Shown here in pieces: positions 8,265 to 17,271 of a stretch of DNA of 64,000 nt. How positions within the stretch are numbered: the first letter of the stretch is position 1; every line of letters starts with the position of its first letter. This DNA is from Zobellia russellii. Its GTDB lineage: Bacteria > Bacteroidota > Bacteroidia > Flavobacteriales > Flavobacteriaceae. The notes beneath the pieces are model-generated. The model was not told where the DNA came from. It saw only the letters and a list, made by a program, of their open reading frames with translations, and did not search any database. The stretch spans positions 46,474 to 110,473 of the forward strand of contig NZ_JACSOI010000012.1 of NCBI RefSeq assembly GCF_018728565.1. Direction: 5' to 3'. The translations under genes were made by a program, and so were the position numbers.

Positions 8265-9002
8265 ATGGAAAAAACAATTTATCTAATACTGTTTATTATT
8301 GGGACTTCTAATCTATTAAGTTGCCAAGAAAAACCATTAAGCCCAAAAAACAATCCTGCGAATATAAATTTACTCAAATCGGATACTTCGAAAATGTCAT
8401 GGTTTATCATTAAGGATTCAATCGAGGTTAAAATAGGAGACATTCAGACTAAAATTAGTAAAGAAAAAGATAGGACTTCTATTATAACAACCGTAATTAT
8501 GCAACAATCTGCAAGTACATGGATTGATAGTACAATTGTTAGCACGAAAAACTTTGCCCCTATTTACCATTCTTCATTCAACCAACAAAGAGATATGGTT
8601 TTAAAATTTGACGAAAAAATAACGGGTTATTATTTAGATAAAATAACCAACACTAGAACTAAGATATCTGAAGAAGCTGATAAGCCATTTTTTGACAGTA
8701 ATTTTTATCCTCAACTTATAAGGTTACTTCCTTTAAAAAATGGTTATTCTAACTCTATTTCTATATTTGATTATAATCCCAAATCAAAAATTGGAGTCAT
8801 TACAGCAACGATCTTGAATACCGAAATGTCAGATATAAAACACCATGGAGAGTTAAAACAAATATGGAGGGTTGAAACTACAGATGAGATTTCAAAAAAT
8901 TCTACTATAAATACTTATTATATTGATATATCAACAAGAAAAATTTTAAAGCAAGAAATTGAAATTAGTGGTAGAAAAATGATTATGAAATTGGTTGAAT
9001 AG
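8265..9002 (+). CDS. Envelope lipoprotein, paralogue of the gene at 17272
   Basis: This 245-residue protein has a lipoprotein signal ending LLSC. The mature beta-rich part resembles DUF3108-like periplasmic proteins (FAPIYHSSFNQQRDMVLKF, then FDSNFYPQLIRLLPL). Its closest relative in the window is the equally long product at 17272-18009; the two share long identical stretches, including NPANINLL, FAPIYHSS and NFYPQLIRLLP. Both copies sit at the end of an AraC-led enzyme cluster on the same island. The exact function is unknown. Confidence 0.75.
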   Translation: MEKTIYLILFIIGTSNLLSCQEKPLSPKNNPANINLLKSDTSKMSWFIIKDSIEVKIGDIQTKISKEKDRTSIITTVIMQQSASTWIDSTIVSTKNFAPIYHSSFNQQRDMVLKFDEKITGYYLDKITNTRTKISEEADKPFFDSNFYPQLIRLLPLKNGYSNSISIFDYNPKSKIGVITATILNTEMSDIKHHGELKQIWRVETTDEISKNSTINTYYIDISTRKILKQEIEISGRKMIMKLVE

Positions 9003-9100
9003 AAAAACTTATGTACAATAAAGTATTATAAATGATAGTGGTTTTGGTACTTCATCGAAATCGCTTTTTTATATTTAGGATATGTCTAAAATCAAAAAAA

Positions 9101-10228
9101 ATGATAGAACCCTATGTTGTAAATGTGGACCAAGAAATTCTTGATGATTTAAACTTAAGAATTAAGAATAGTCGTTGGCCTGATGAAATTAATGATTCTG
9201 ATTGGAATTATGGCGCCAATTTATCTTATATGAAAGAATTAAGTAGTTATTGGCTTAATGATTTTAGTTGGAGAAAGATTGAAAGTGAAATCAATTCATT
9301 CCCTAATTTTATGGCAGATATTGATGGTCATCAAATTCACTTTCTACATATTAGAGGTAAAAGTAAAAAATCTATACCATTAATTATAACACATGGATGG
9401 CCTGGATCATTTGTAGAGATGTTAAAGCTCATACCACTATTAACCAATGATGAACAATTTTCCTTTGATTTAGTAATTCCTTCTGTTATTGGATTTGGAT
9501 TTTCTGGCAAATGTGTAGAAACAGGATGTGATAATGCTTATGTGGCTGATTTATGGCATAAATTAATGTTAGAGCTTGGTTATAATAAATATGGTGCACA
9601 AGGAGGGGATATAGGTTCAGGAATTAGTACTAGACTAGGTATGAAATATCCTGAGCATATAATAGGGATACATCTTAATTATGTCTCTGATTCTTTTACA
9701 CCCTATCTTAAGGAAAAAGAAATTTCTGAGGATGTTATAAAATACAATCAAGGACTTGAAGAATGGTCGGCAAAAGAAGCAGGATATGCTTATATACAAA
9801 GCACAAAACCAATAACATTGGCCTATGGATTAAATGATTCTCCTATTGGATTATGCGCGTGGATAGTAGAAAAATTTAATAGTTGGAGTGATAATGAGGG
9901 TAACCTTGAAAACATATTTACAAAAGATGAAATATTAGCTAATATTACTCTCTATTGGGTAACACAATCCATTCATTCATCGATAAGAATTTATAACGAA
10001 AACAGCAAAAACCCAATGAAGTTTGGCGTAAATGATTTCGTAAAACCTCCTGTTGCTTATGCTAATTTCCCTAAAGAATTATCAAAGCCTCCTAGGGCAT
10101 ACATGTCAAAAGGGTATAACGTAACACAATGGACAAACATGTCTAAAGGAGGGCATTTTGCAGCTATGGAAAAGCCATCATTATTGGCAGAAGATATTAT
10201 AAAATTTTACAAGACTATTGATTTGTAG
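9101..10228 (+). CDS. Epoxide hydrolase with N-terminal EHN domain
   Basis: This 375-residue alpha/beta hydrolase belongs to the microsomal-type epoxide hydrolase family. The EHN domain (about 1-90, IKNSRWPDEI and YWLNDFSWRKIESEINSF) is followed by HGWPGS (98-103, oxyanion loop), the nucleophile Asp170 in QGGDIGSGIS and the catalytic His352 in GGHFAAMEKP. It should open epoxides to diols in the cytoplasm. The ATG at 9101 is preferred over an upstream ATG at 9032 because the family starts close to this point. It lies about 100 bp after the lipoprotein gene. Confidence 0.88.
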   Translation: MIEPYVVNVDQEILDDLNLRIKNSRWPDEINDSDWNYGANLSYMKELSSYWLNDFSWRKIESEINSFPNFMADIDGHQIHFLHIRGKSKKSIPLIITHGWPGSFVEMLKLIPLLTNDEQFSFDLVIPSVIGFGFSGKCVETGCDNAYVADLWHKLMLELGYNKYGAQGGDIGSGISTRLGMKYPEHIIGIHLNYVSDSFTPYLKEKEISEDVIKYNQGLEEWSAKEAGYAYIQSTKPITLAYGLNDSPIGLCAWIVEKFNSWSDNEGNLENIFTKDEILANITLYWVTQSIHSSIRIYNENSKNPMKFGVNDFVKPPVAYANFPKELSKPPRAYMSKGYNVTQWTNMSKGGHFAAMEKPSLLAEDIIKFYKTIDL

Positions 10229-10329
10229 ACTACTAAGAACAAACGAACAATAGTGTATAAGAAAATATATAGGATTTAAGTATCTCAAAGGTCTGTACTT
10301 ATTGGCAAAGTCAACAATACAAAACATAT

Positions 10330-10560
10330 CGTTTATCACCGGGGAGGTGCTTTCATAACAAGAAGAAACAGTAGAAGCTGGTAAATTTATGGCCTATACT
10401 ATTCAATACACCGGTAGAACTTCTAATTCTAGAGGTTATAACGCAGACGAAAAGGAGGTCTGGTTATATGCCCCTGCTGTGAAAAATTTTATAAAGCTCA
10501 CTCAAGACCAAGGAGATTTCCATTATGTTGAAGAATTAATCGAATATTCAAAACCGTAAA
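10330..10560 (+). pseudogene. C-terminal remnant of an envelope protein
   Basis: In one frame the translation reads TGEVLS, stop, QEETVEAGKFMAYTIQY, then TGRTSNSRGYN, WLYAPAVKNFIKL and a stop at 10558-10560. The pattern of glycine-controlled strands followed by APAVKNF resembles the C-terminal end of exported beta-rich proteins, but the stop codon and the missing N-terminal part indicate decay. An ATG at 10389 could make a 57-residue peptide. Just upstream, AACAATAGTGTATAAGAAA (about 10243) resembles the left arm of the attC-like sites. Confidence 0.4.
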
Positions 10561-10644
10561 ATATTAGTAGCTAAAGCAGAATTTCTTTCGCCCACTTACA
10601 AAAAACAGAGGTGTACACTGCGATATAATCATCAAGCATAAAAA

Positions 10645-11211
10645 ATGGACGAGCTTAGAAAGTTTATAAATGATATTTCCCCCATGAACGATGCCGATTG
10701 GAAGTTTTTTACATCAAAACTTAAAGAAGTAAAGCTTGAAAAGAACACCGTCATCTTGCAAATGGGCAAAATTGAAAATCATATTTCCTTTATTGCTAAG
10801 GGAATGGTGAGATTCTATATACCGAGAGAGGAGTCCGACTTAACATTTGGATTTTTATTCGAAAAAGAGTTTGTAACAGGGTACGATTCTTTTTTGTCGC
10901 GACAGCCTTCAAAATATCAGATTGAAACCTTAGCGGAGAGTGTACTTTGGAGAATTTCCAAAAACGATCTCGATGATGTCTATGAAAGAACCGCAAATGG
11001 AAACATTATTGGTCGTAAAATGGCCGAGAATATGTTTTTGATAAAGTCAAAAAGAGAAATTTCTTTATTGAACCAAACAGCGGAAGAACGCTATTTGAAC
11101 CTATTCACTGACCGCCCAAAACTATTGCAACAAATTCCATTAAAATATATAGCCTCCTATATTGGCGTAACGCCACAAGCATTGAGTAGAATACGAAAAC
11201 GTATTAATTAA
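10645..11211 (+). CDS. Crp/Fnr-family transcriptional regulator
   Basis: This 188-residue regulator has an N-terminal cyclic-nucleotide-binding-like beta-roll (about 15-115, VILQMGKIENHISFIAKGMV) and a short C-terminal helix-turn-helix (IPLKYIASYIGVTPQALSR). It belongs to the Bacteroidota Crp/Fnr group that lacks obvious cAMP or Fe-S ligands. The gene at 11275 for a DoxX-like membrane protein follows after 63 bp and is a likely target or partner. Confidence 0.85.
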   Translation: MDELRKFINDISPMNDADWKFFTSKLKEVKLEKNTVILQMGKIENHISFIAKGMVRFYIPREESDLTFGFLFEKEFVTGYDSFLSRQPSKYQIETLAESVLWRISKNDLDDVYERTANGNIIGRKMAENMFLIKSKREISLLNQTAEERYLNLFTDRPKLLQQIPLKYIASYIGVTPQALSRIRKRIN

Positions 11212-11274
11212 CCTAGGTTCATTCTTTTCGATTTTTCTTTTAAAACCTTTGTAGTCCATACAATTAAGAAAAAT

Positions 11275-11727
11275 ATGAAACCGCTCATTGTACTTGTGAT
11301 AAGTTTTTCCATCTCTATTCTACTCATTAAAATGGTTCAAAAAGAATATGATTTTGCCTTATCGGCAAGAATTGCCATGTCCGTAATGCTAATGTTCACG
11401 GCCATGGGGCATTTTTTGTTCACCAAGGGCATGACCATGATGATTCCAAAGTTCGTTCCCTTTAAAGAAGTTTTTGTTTACCTCACTGGAATCTTTGAAA
11501 TTCTTCTCGCCGTAGGTCTATTGATTCCTAAGCTGAAAACTACTAGTGGTTGGGCACTGATTATTTTTTTATTGTTCATGTTGCCGGCGAATGTTTATGC
11601 CTCCATATATAATGTGAATTACCAAAAAGGAACCTTTGACGGAAATGGGCTTGCCTACCTATGGTTTCGTATACCCTTACAGATTTTATTTGTCGTTTGG
11701 ACCTATTTGAGTTCGATACGCGTTTAA
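11275..11727 (+). CDS. DoxX-like integral membrane protein
   Basis: This 150-residue, four-helix membrane protein resembles the DoxX/MauE group: a first helix LIVLVISFSISILLI, the second around MSVMLMFTAMGHFLF, the third YLTGIFEILLAVGLLIP and a last helix FRIPLQILFVVWTYL. The conserved GHFLFTKGM segment is typical. The role is probably in membrane redox or quinone-linked chemistry, but it cannot be read from the sequence. It lies between two Crp/Fnr genes on the same strand. Confidence 0.75.
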   Translation: MKPLIVLVISFSISILLIKMVQKEYDFALSARIAMSVMLMFTAMGHFLFTKGMTMMIPKFVPFKEVFVYLTGIFEILLAVGLLIPKLKTTSGWALIIFLLFMLPANVYASIYNVNYQKGTFDGNGLAYLWFRIPLQILFVVWTYLSSIRV

Positions 11728-11848
11728 AAGTATTATGCTTTTAGCAATGAGAAGTAACCCTTAGCCAACAAAAGTTAAGAAACATATCAATTTGATGGAG
11801 GTTTTAGTCAAAATTTTTAATTTAAGGTCCACCAAAACCAAATGAATA

Positions 11849-12442
11849 TTGAAACCGGAAGGACCACAATTGCTAATTCTTAAAAATGTTGCCAGGTTTA
11901 TTAACCTAACTTCTTTGGAAGAACAAAAATACCTCTCTTTACTTAGGGAAATAAAAGTAAAAAAGAGGGCATTCCTAATGCAGGCAGGCGATGTGGCTAA
12001 ATATGAGTATTTTATTACCAAAGGTTGTTTAAAAGTGTATACGTTGGATGACACCGGCGCTCCCCATATATCGATGTTCGCAGTTGAGGATTATTGGACA
12101 GGAGACATGGCCAGTTTTATAACCAATAAACCTACCCGTTACTTTATTAAGGCTACCGAAGACTCGGAACTCTTAGGTATTTCCAGGGCAAACTACCAAT
12201 TGCTTTTTCAGGAAATTCCAAAATTTGAAAGGTTCTATCGCATCCTGTATCAAAGGTCACTCATTAGCTATATCAAGCGCTCCAACCATGGCATCTCCTT
12301 AAGTGCCGAAGAACGTTATATCACCTTTAAAAAGAAATATCCCAACATCGTTCACAGAGTTACACAAAAAGACCTTGCGGCCTATATAGGCATTACCCCA
12401 GAGTTTATGAGCAAGATTATTACCAAAGTCAACAGAAGGTAA
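11849..12442 (+). CDS. Crp/Fnr-family transcriptional regulator
   Basis: This 197-residue protein has the cNMP-binding-like beta-roll (about 25-115, FLMQAGDVAKYEYFITKGCL) and a C-terminal helix-turn-helix (VTQKDLAAYIGITPEFMSK). A stop lies just upstream in frame (11843), and the only usual start codon is the TTG at 11849. The ATG at 11842 is in another frame. It is second in a row of Crp/Fnr genes and precedes a gene group for an outer-membrane protein, DoxX and an FMN reductase. Confidence 0.85.
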   Translation: MKPEGPQLLILKNVARFINLTSLEEQKYLSLLREIKVKKRAFLMQAGDVAKYEYFITKGCLKVYTLDDTGAPHISMFAVEDYWTGDMASFITNKPTRYFIKATEDSELLGISRANYQLLFQEIPKFERFYRILYQRSLISYIKRSNHGISLSAEERYITFKKKYPNIVHRVTQKDLAAYIGITPEFMSKIITKVNRR

Positions 12443-12495
12443 AAGTCTTAAACTAGTTCATTTTTTTTTATTTGCTCCTCACGCAATTTTGGGGC

Positions 12496-13140
12496 ATGAA
12501 AAGAATACGACTCCTTTTATCAGTTGCAACTATTGCCTTTATAGGCAATCTGCATGCGCAAATTACCCAAGTAGAGTTGTTTAGTGGCTTTGATAAAACT
12601 GATTTCACTTTATTCTCTAGTCAGCCTTTGGATATTAACCCGGCCCTTAGCATCAATACATTGGCTTTCTTTCAAAAATTCAGGCATGAAGAAAATCATG
12701 GTTTTGACGAACTAGGGGTTCAACCAACCTTATTCTGGAGTTTTCACAAAAAAATTGCCCTTGGAGCCTCGTTATACTACAACAGTTTTGCCGGTTATTC
12801 CAAACGTTTGTCGGTCATGTACTCTCTTAAAAATTCACGATGGTTATTGGTTATTATTCCTACGGTAGCTCATTCAGAGCAAAAGCGCATCTTTCAGGGC
12901 GAATCGTTTGTACAGTTCCAGTTTCGTTCATCGCTTAACGATAAAATATCCATTTGGTTAAACGGTCAATTTTTAACCGTGTGGGACGAATTCAAGAACC
13001 ACTCAAGAAGCTTTCAGCAATTACGGGCCGGGGTATCGTTCTACACCCATCAGTTTGGAGTTGGGGTAGATTTTGACCAATACGGACCCAATCTCATTAA
13101 AAAATCATCCTTCGGGGTGTATTACCGAAAATCCATATAA
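12496..13140 (+). CDS. Predicted outer-membrane beta-barrel protein
   Basis: This 214-residue protein starts with a signal peptide (MKRIRLLLSVATIAFIGNL, cut after HAQ). The rest alternates aromatic and hydrophobic residues, as in small barrels, and ends with strand-like GVDFDQYG and FGVYYRKSI. The ATG at 12496 is chosen because it places the signal peptide at the N-terminus; an upstream TTG at 12472 adds nine residues. The family is not recognised. The DoxX gene follows after 20 bp, so the two are likely co-transcribed. Confidence 0.7.
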   Translation: MKRIRLLLSVATIAFIGNLHAQITQVELFSGFDKTDFTLFSSQPLDINPALSINTLAFFQKFRHEENHGFDELGVQPTLFWSFHKKIALGASLYYNSFAGYSKRLSVMYSLKNSRWLLVIIPTVAHSEQKRIFQGESFVQFQFRSSLNDKISIWLNGQFLTVWDEFKNHSRSFQQLRAGVSFYTHQFGVGVDFDQYGPNLIKKSSFGVYYRKSI

Positions 13141-13160
13141 ACAATTTAATCTTAAAACGT

Positions 13161-13622
13161 ATGAAACAGTTGACACAAAAACTTTTAAAAACGCAGCCGA
13201 ATATCGGATTTGGCATTTCACGACTGACCCTTGGTCTAATCATGCTTCCACATGGGGCGCAAAAATTTTTAGGTCTCTTTGGAGGCTATGGCTATTCGGC
13301 CACAATGGATTCTTTAACGGATCAAATGGGACTGCCGAGTATAGTGGCATTTTCCATTGTTATGATTGAATTTTTTGGGTCCATTTCTCTGATCTTAGGA
13401 TTTTTAAGCAGGTTCTGGGCATTATCAATTGCAGGATTGTTCGTAGGTATCATTTACACCACTCAATGGCAACATGGTTTTTTCATGAATTGGTTCGGTA
13501 ACCAAGCTGGCGAAGGCTATGAATATTCTCTTTTGATTATAGGCCTTGCATTGGCCACTTTGGTGAACGGCAGTGGGAACTGGTCATTGGATCATTTAAT
13601 ATCAAACAAAACAGCAGCATGA
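13161..13622 (+). CDS. DoxX-family membrane protein
   Basis: This 153-residue integral membrane protein has the DoxX pattern: an N-terminal helix with RLTLGLIMLPHGAQKFLGLF, a middle IEFFGSISLILGFLSRFWAL, the WQHGFFMNWFG loop and YEYSLLIIGLALATLVNG. Family members take part in thiosulfate:quinone or thiol redox systems. The stop codon overlaps the start of the following flavin reductase (ATGA), so the two proteins are translationally coupled and may act in the same redox pathway. Confidence 0.85.
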   Translation: MKQLTQKLLKTQPNIGFGISRLTLGLIMLPHGAQKFLGLFGGYGYSATMDSLTDQMGLPSIVAFSIVMIEFFGSISLILGFLSRFWALSIAGLFVGIIYTTQWQHGFFMNWFGNQAGEGYEYSLLIIGLALATLVNGSGNWSLDHLISNKTAA

Positions 13623-14149
13623 AAAAAGTAATCACTATGGCGGGTAGCAACAGCCAAAAATCAATCAACAAAAAATTACTTTCCTACACCTCTGGTTTAT
13701 TGGAAAACACAAAAATCATTTCAATAGATCTAAACGATTATGTTTTACCCATATATGGGGTAGATTATGAGGAGGAAAATGGAATTCCCACTGCGGTTAG
13801 AAGATTAAACGAATTAATGGATGAGGCAGATGGCTTTATGGTCTCCCTAGCAGAGCACAATGGGTCTTATGCCGCTGTCTTTAAAAATACCATTGATTGG
13901 CTTTCTAGGGTAAACATAAAAATTTGGAGGGAAAAACCCTTACTCTTACTGGCAACCTCACCCGGAGGTAGGGGTGGCAAAACGGTATTGGAATCCGCCA
14001 AGGCCTATTTTCCTTTCTTGGGAGCGAAGGTGATAGCAGATTTTTCACTGCCTAATTTCTATGATAATTTTAAAGAGAACAAAGTGGTAGCAGGTAATTT
14101 AAAAAAAGAAGTTGATAAAAAATCAATAGAATTTTATAACCAACTCTAA
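13619..14149 (+). CDS. NAD(P)H-dependent FMN reductase-family oxidoreductase
   Basis: This 176-residue flavodoxin-fold enzyme has the FMN phosphate loop MAGSNSQKSINKKLL near the N-terminus and AEHNGSYAAVFKNTIDWLSR, the signature of NADPH-dependent FMN/quinone reductases. LLLATSPGGRGG follows. It is cytoplasmic and overlaps the DoxX gene by 4 bp. A strong hairpin with complementary G/C runs follows at 14163-14203. The Crp/Fnr gene at 11849 is a candidate regulator by position. Confidence 0.88.
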   Translation: MKKVITMAGSNSQKSINKKLLSYTSGLLENTKIISIDLNDYVLPIYGVDYEEENGIPTAVRRLNELMDEADGFMVSLAEHNGSYAAVFKNTIDWLSRVNIKIWREKPLLLLATSPGGRGGKTVLESAKAYFPFLGAKVIADFSLPNFYDNFKENKVVAGNLKKEVDKKSIEFYNQL

Positions 14150-14162
14150 GTTTTCTTAAGGG

Positions 14163-14203
14163 TTAAGGGGGGATAGTATTCAAAAAATGTCCTCCCCCCT
14201 TAA
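14163..14203 (+). terminator. Hairpin terminator after the DoxX/FMN-reductase genes
   Basis: TTAAGGGGGGA (14163-14173) pairs exactly with TCCCCCCTTAA (14193-14203) around a 19-nt loop. The T-tract afterwards is short (TTAATTATAG), so termination may be imperfect. Confidence 0.6.
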
Positions 14204-14303
14204 TTATAGTATCACTGAAAGGCTTAGATGAGTTGATTATATTATTTGTTCAAACCGAATTACTTATTTTATTTAACTTTAAGTTTTTGATTTAAATGAT
14301 AAC

Positions 14304-15158
14304 ATGACACGTGATTTTATACATATCAATGACTTTATAATTTTGGTTGAAGAAGCTAATTCTACCAAAATAGAAGTTGATTCATGCCGATTTGATGAAC
14401 CGATTGTAGGCGTTGCCTTTTATGGTTCTGGCAATGTGGACCTAACCGTAAAATATCATCAAAATCAAAAAAAATTTCAATACACCAAAGGACTTTCTCT
14501 ATCCTTTTATGCAGACGAGCAAGTAGAGTTTGAACATACCGTAAGTCCAAATAAGAATTTAAAGTGCATCGTTGTAGCTACTAAACTTAGTAATATGGAA
14601 CAGTTGCCCAATCAAGAAGGCGAATTGTTTTCTGATTTATTGAAAGAATTGGTAAATCCTAAGGCTAGCTATGTAGAAGGACCATGTTTCTATATGATCC
14701 CGGAGATGGAAAACATAGTGGATGCATTTTTCTCAAACAGTTACTCCGGTAAAACGAAAATGATGTTTTTTAGGAGCCATATAACCGCATTGTTATCGCA
14801 CTTTTTTGGTCAGCTTGCCATCAAACAGGAAGAGGTCTCAAAACCAAAACATCGAAAGCAATTAGATAAGGCAAAAGACATTCTTTTGGAAAATTTGGAT
14901 AATCCACCTTCACTTTCGGAGCTTTCCCAAGCTATTGGTTTTAATACTACCAGTCTTAAAAAAGAGTTTAAGGCCATTTTTGGAGTGCCCGTATTTAAAT
15001 ATCTTCAGAATGAAAGGCTTGTTTCTGCCCATAAACTCATTAGTGAAAAAGAGGCTACAGTGCAAGAGGCCGCATGGCAAGTTGGATACGACAGCCTGAG
15101 CTCCTTCTCTAATGCCTTCGTGAAAAGGTTTGGTTACCGTCCTAGTCAAATTAAATAA
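14304..15158 (+). CDS. AraC-family transcriptional regulator
   Basis: This 284-residue regulator has an N-terminal cupin-like part (VGVAFYGSGNVDLTV) and a C-terminal double helix-turn-helix (about 190-284: PSLSELSQAIGFNTTSLKKE and VQEAAWQVGYDSLSSFSNAF, ending GYRPSQIK). It precedes, in the same direction, genes for a small membrane protein, a DUF1772 protein, an NmrA-like protein and an envelope protein, and it probably controls them. Confidence 0.88.
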   Translation: MTRDFIHINDFIILVEEANSTKIEVDSCRFDEPIVGVAFYGSGNVDLTVKYHQNQKKFQYTKGLSLSFYADEQVEFEHTVSPNKNLKCIVVATKLSNMEQLPNQEGELFSDLLKELVNPKASYVEGPCFYMIPEMENIVDAFFSNSYSGKTKMMFFRSHITALLSHFFGQLAIKQEEVSKPKHRKQLDKAKDILLENLDNPPSLSELSQAIGFNTTSLKKEFKAIFGVPVFKYLQNERLVSAHKLISEKEATVQEAAWQVGYDSLSSFSNAFVKRFGYRPSQIK

Positions 15159-15339
15159 ACCTCCTTCTTCCATCCTGAAAATCATAGTAGGAAAAAAATT
15201 CCCGTAGAAATTTATTGACCATGAATTTGTTTGCCTCTCTTTTCTTGGGGCCACTTTTGGAACAAATCATACTTCTTTTGGAATAAGTGCTTAATTGGCC
15301 ATAGACATAGATTTGTATCATAATTTAAACACTAAGATT

Positions 15340-15732
15340 ATGACAACCAGCAGATTATTAAGTATTGTTTATGGCGCATTCGTATGGGTCTTGGTCGTAA
15401 GCGTTTACTTGCTTTCTTTTAGTTTCCCATTACTTGACAACGTAGAATTACAATCTAGCATAGCACTATTCTTAGGTATTATTCCTAGTGCGTGTCTAGG
15501 TACATATTTGTTTTACAAAAAGGGGCGAATGAGACCTAGTATATTGGCACTGACCTTTGTGCTCATCGCTACCATCTTGGATATATTCATTACGGTACCC
15601 GTGTTTATAATTCCTACAGGGGGTAGTTATGCAACCTTTTTTGGGGACCCCATGTTTTTTATCATTATTGTTGAATTCTTTTTCACTGTAGTGTACTTCA
15701 GAAAATATACTCTTCAAAAAACAGCATCGTGA
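15340..15732 (+). CDS. Four-helix membrane protein, DUF5367-like
   Basis: This 130-residue protein has four transmembrane helices: VYGAFVWVLVVSVYLLSF, ALFLGIIPSACLGTYLF, ILALTFVLIATILDIFI and FFIIIVEFFFTVVYF. It resembles the DUF5367 group, whose function is unknown. The ATG at 15340 gives a normal positively charged N-terminus (MTTSRLL); an upstream TTG at 15295 would add a hydrophilic stretch. Confidence 0.65.
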   Translation: MTTSRLLSIVYGAFVWVLVVSVYLLSFSFPLLDNVELQSSIALFLGIIPSACLGTYLFYKKGRMRPSILALTFVLIATILDIFITVPVFIIPTGGSYATFFGDPMFFIIIVEFFFTVVYFRKYTLQKTAS

Positions 15733-15903
15733 TAAGCTTGGTAAAATTCATTATTGCTTTAATTTTTGAATATGTAATTGAATTATAGCTGTTTAATGGG
15801 GGGCTTTTAGAAAAATATATATCCAAAGGCCGAAAAGTAAAACTCCCTTCTAATGAGTATCAAACATTGTTAATCTGGAGTTCATCCACAAAAAACCAAC
15901 AAA

Positions 15904-16398
15904 ATGGAAATAAAGTTTAAAATGATTGTTTTGATGCTGAGCATCTTGTATACGGGGCTCACCGCGGGATTGTGCTTCACATGGTCCAACGCCATCACAC
16001 CGGGTATTGGTAGATTGGATGATTTGGGGTTCTTGCAATCCTTTCAAGCAATGAACCGTGCTGTCATCAACCGTAGTTTTTTAGTAGTATTTTTTGCGCC
16101 CATAGTGCTGTTGTTCTTAAATGCCTTTCTGCACCGCAATGCATTTTCTATGACAATGTGGTCATTTACACTTGCTGCACTTTTATATTTCGTAGGTATC
16201 GGTTTGATTACGATTCTTAAAAATGTTCCCCTAAACGAAATACTTGATAAAACTACTTTGGAACAGCTTTCCGCTGCCGAACTCAAGGAACTGAGAACCA
16301 AATTTGAGCATCCATGGAATCGCTGGCATATACAGCGTACCATTGCTTCTATCACATCTTTTGCTCTATTGCTGATAGGCCTCATTTACACAAAATAA
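15904..16398 (+). CDS. DUF1772-family membrane protein
   Basis: This 164-residue protein has four helices and the DUF1772 (anthrone-oxygenase-like) pattern: ILYTGLTAGLCFTWSNAITPGIGRL early, FLQSFQAMNRAVINRSF, and a C-terminal TKFEHPWNRWHIQRTIASI segment before the last helix. The charged, conserved W-N-x-W-H motif is typical. Family members are poorly characterised but are linked to redox chemistry. It is 28 bp before the NmrA-like gene and probably co-transcribed with it. Confidence 0.82.
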   Translation: MEIKFKMIVLMLSILYTGLTAGLCFTWSNAITPGIGRLDDLGFLQSFQAMNRAVINRSFLVVFFAPIVLLFLNAFLHRNAFSMTMWSFTLAALLYFVGIGLITILKNVPLNEILDKTTLEQLSAAELKELRTKFEHPWNRWHIQRTIASITSFALLLIGLIYTK

Positions 16399-16425
16399 TA
16401 CTGTAAAATTTATAAATCTTAAATC

Positions 16426-17250
16426 ATGAAATCAGAAAACATTTTAGTTATCGGAGGAACCGGAAAAACCGGTCGTCGAGTCGCAGACAATTTGGCAAAT
16501 ACCGGACACAATGTTCGTGTTGCCGGCAGAAAAACAAGTCCTGCTTTTGATTGGGAGAATCCTGAAAGCTATAGAGCTGCCTTAATAGGTATAGACAGGG
16601 CGTATATTGTGTATTATCCCGATTTGGCGGTGCCAGGTTCTAGAGATTCCATAAAAGCTCTGACCGAAAAAGCTCTGGAAGCCGGTTTAAAGAAGGTTGT
16701 GTTGCTTTCAGGCAAGGGAGAAGCCGAAGCGGAGGCTTGTGAGGCCATAGTAGCAAATTCTGGTCTTAACTATACTCTGGTTAGGGCCTCTTGGTTCAAT
16801 CAAAATTTTAGCGAAGGTGCCTTTTTAGATTTTGTTTTGAATGGCACCGTTGCCCTGCCGATGCCAAAGGCTGAAATTCCTTTTGTAGATGTAAACGATA
16901 TTGCAGATGTAGTGTCTAAAGTACTAATGGATGATTCCTATAACGGACAAACCATTACCGTAACGGGACCACAAAAGAGAACCTTTGCAGAGGTGGTAGA
17001 AATTATGGCCAAAGCCGCTGACAAATCCATTCAATATATTCCTATCTCTATTGAGGAGTTTAAGGAGGGAATGCGCCAAGCCGGCCTACCCGATTCTTAC
17101 GTATGGCTTTTTGGCTATCTGTTCAAAGAAGTATTGGGAAACCCTGATAACCAAGAAATTTCCAATGATGTGGCCAAAGTATTGGGAAGGCCCGCCATTG
17201 ATTTCAAAAGCTACGCCTCGCAAACGGCAAAAAGCGGTATTTGGAACTAA
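16426..17250 (+). CDS. NmrA-like NAD(P)-binding protein
   Basis: This 274-residue Rossmann-fold protein of the atypical SDR/NmrA type has the dinucleotide motif VIGGTGKTGRRV at the N-terminus, VVLLSGKGEAE and YTLVRASWFNQNFSEGAF. The classical SDR Tyr-x-x-x-Lys is not present, so it may be a quinone reductase or a redox sensor rather than a classical dehydrogenase. The envelope-protein gene at 17272 follows by 21 bp. Confidence 0.85.
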   Translation: MKSENILVIGGTGKTGRRVADNLANTGHNVRVAGRKTSPAFDWENPESYRAALIGIDRAYIVYYPDLAVPGSRDSIKALTEKALEAGLKKVVLLSGKGEAEAEACEAIVANSGLNYTLVRASWFNQNFSEGAFLDFVLNGTVALPMPKAEIPFVDVNDIADVVSKVLMDDSYNGQTITVTGPQKRTFAEVVEIMAKAADKSIQYIPISIEEFKEGMRQAGLPDSYVWLFGYLFKEVLGNPDNQEISNDVAKVLGRPAIDFKSYASQTAKSGIWN

Positions 17251-17271
17251 AATTAAAATAGCAAAGACAAA

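Noticed and set aside
10389..10560. An independent 57-residue gene
   Set aside because: The similarity continues upstream of its ATG across a stop codon, so it is better explained as the end of a decayed longer gene.
11842..11883. ATG at 11842 as the start of the second Crp/Fnr gene
   Set aside because: It is in a different frame and meets a stop after 13 codons; the TTG at 11849 is the only usual start.
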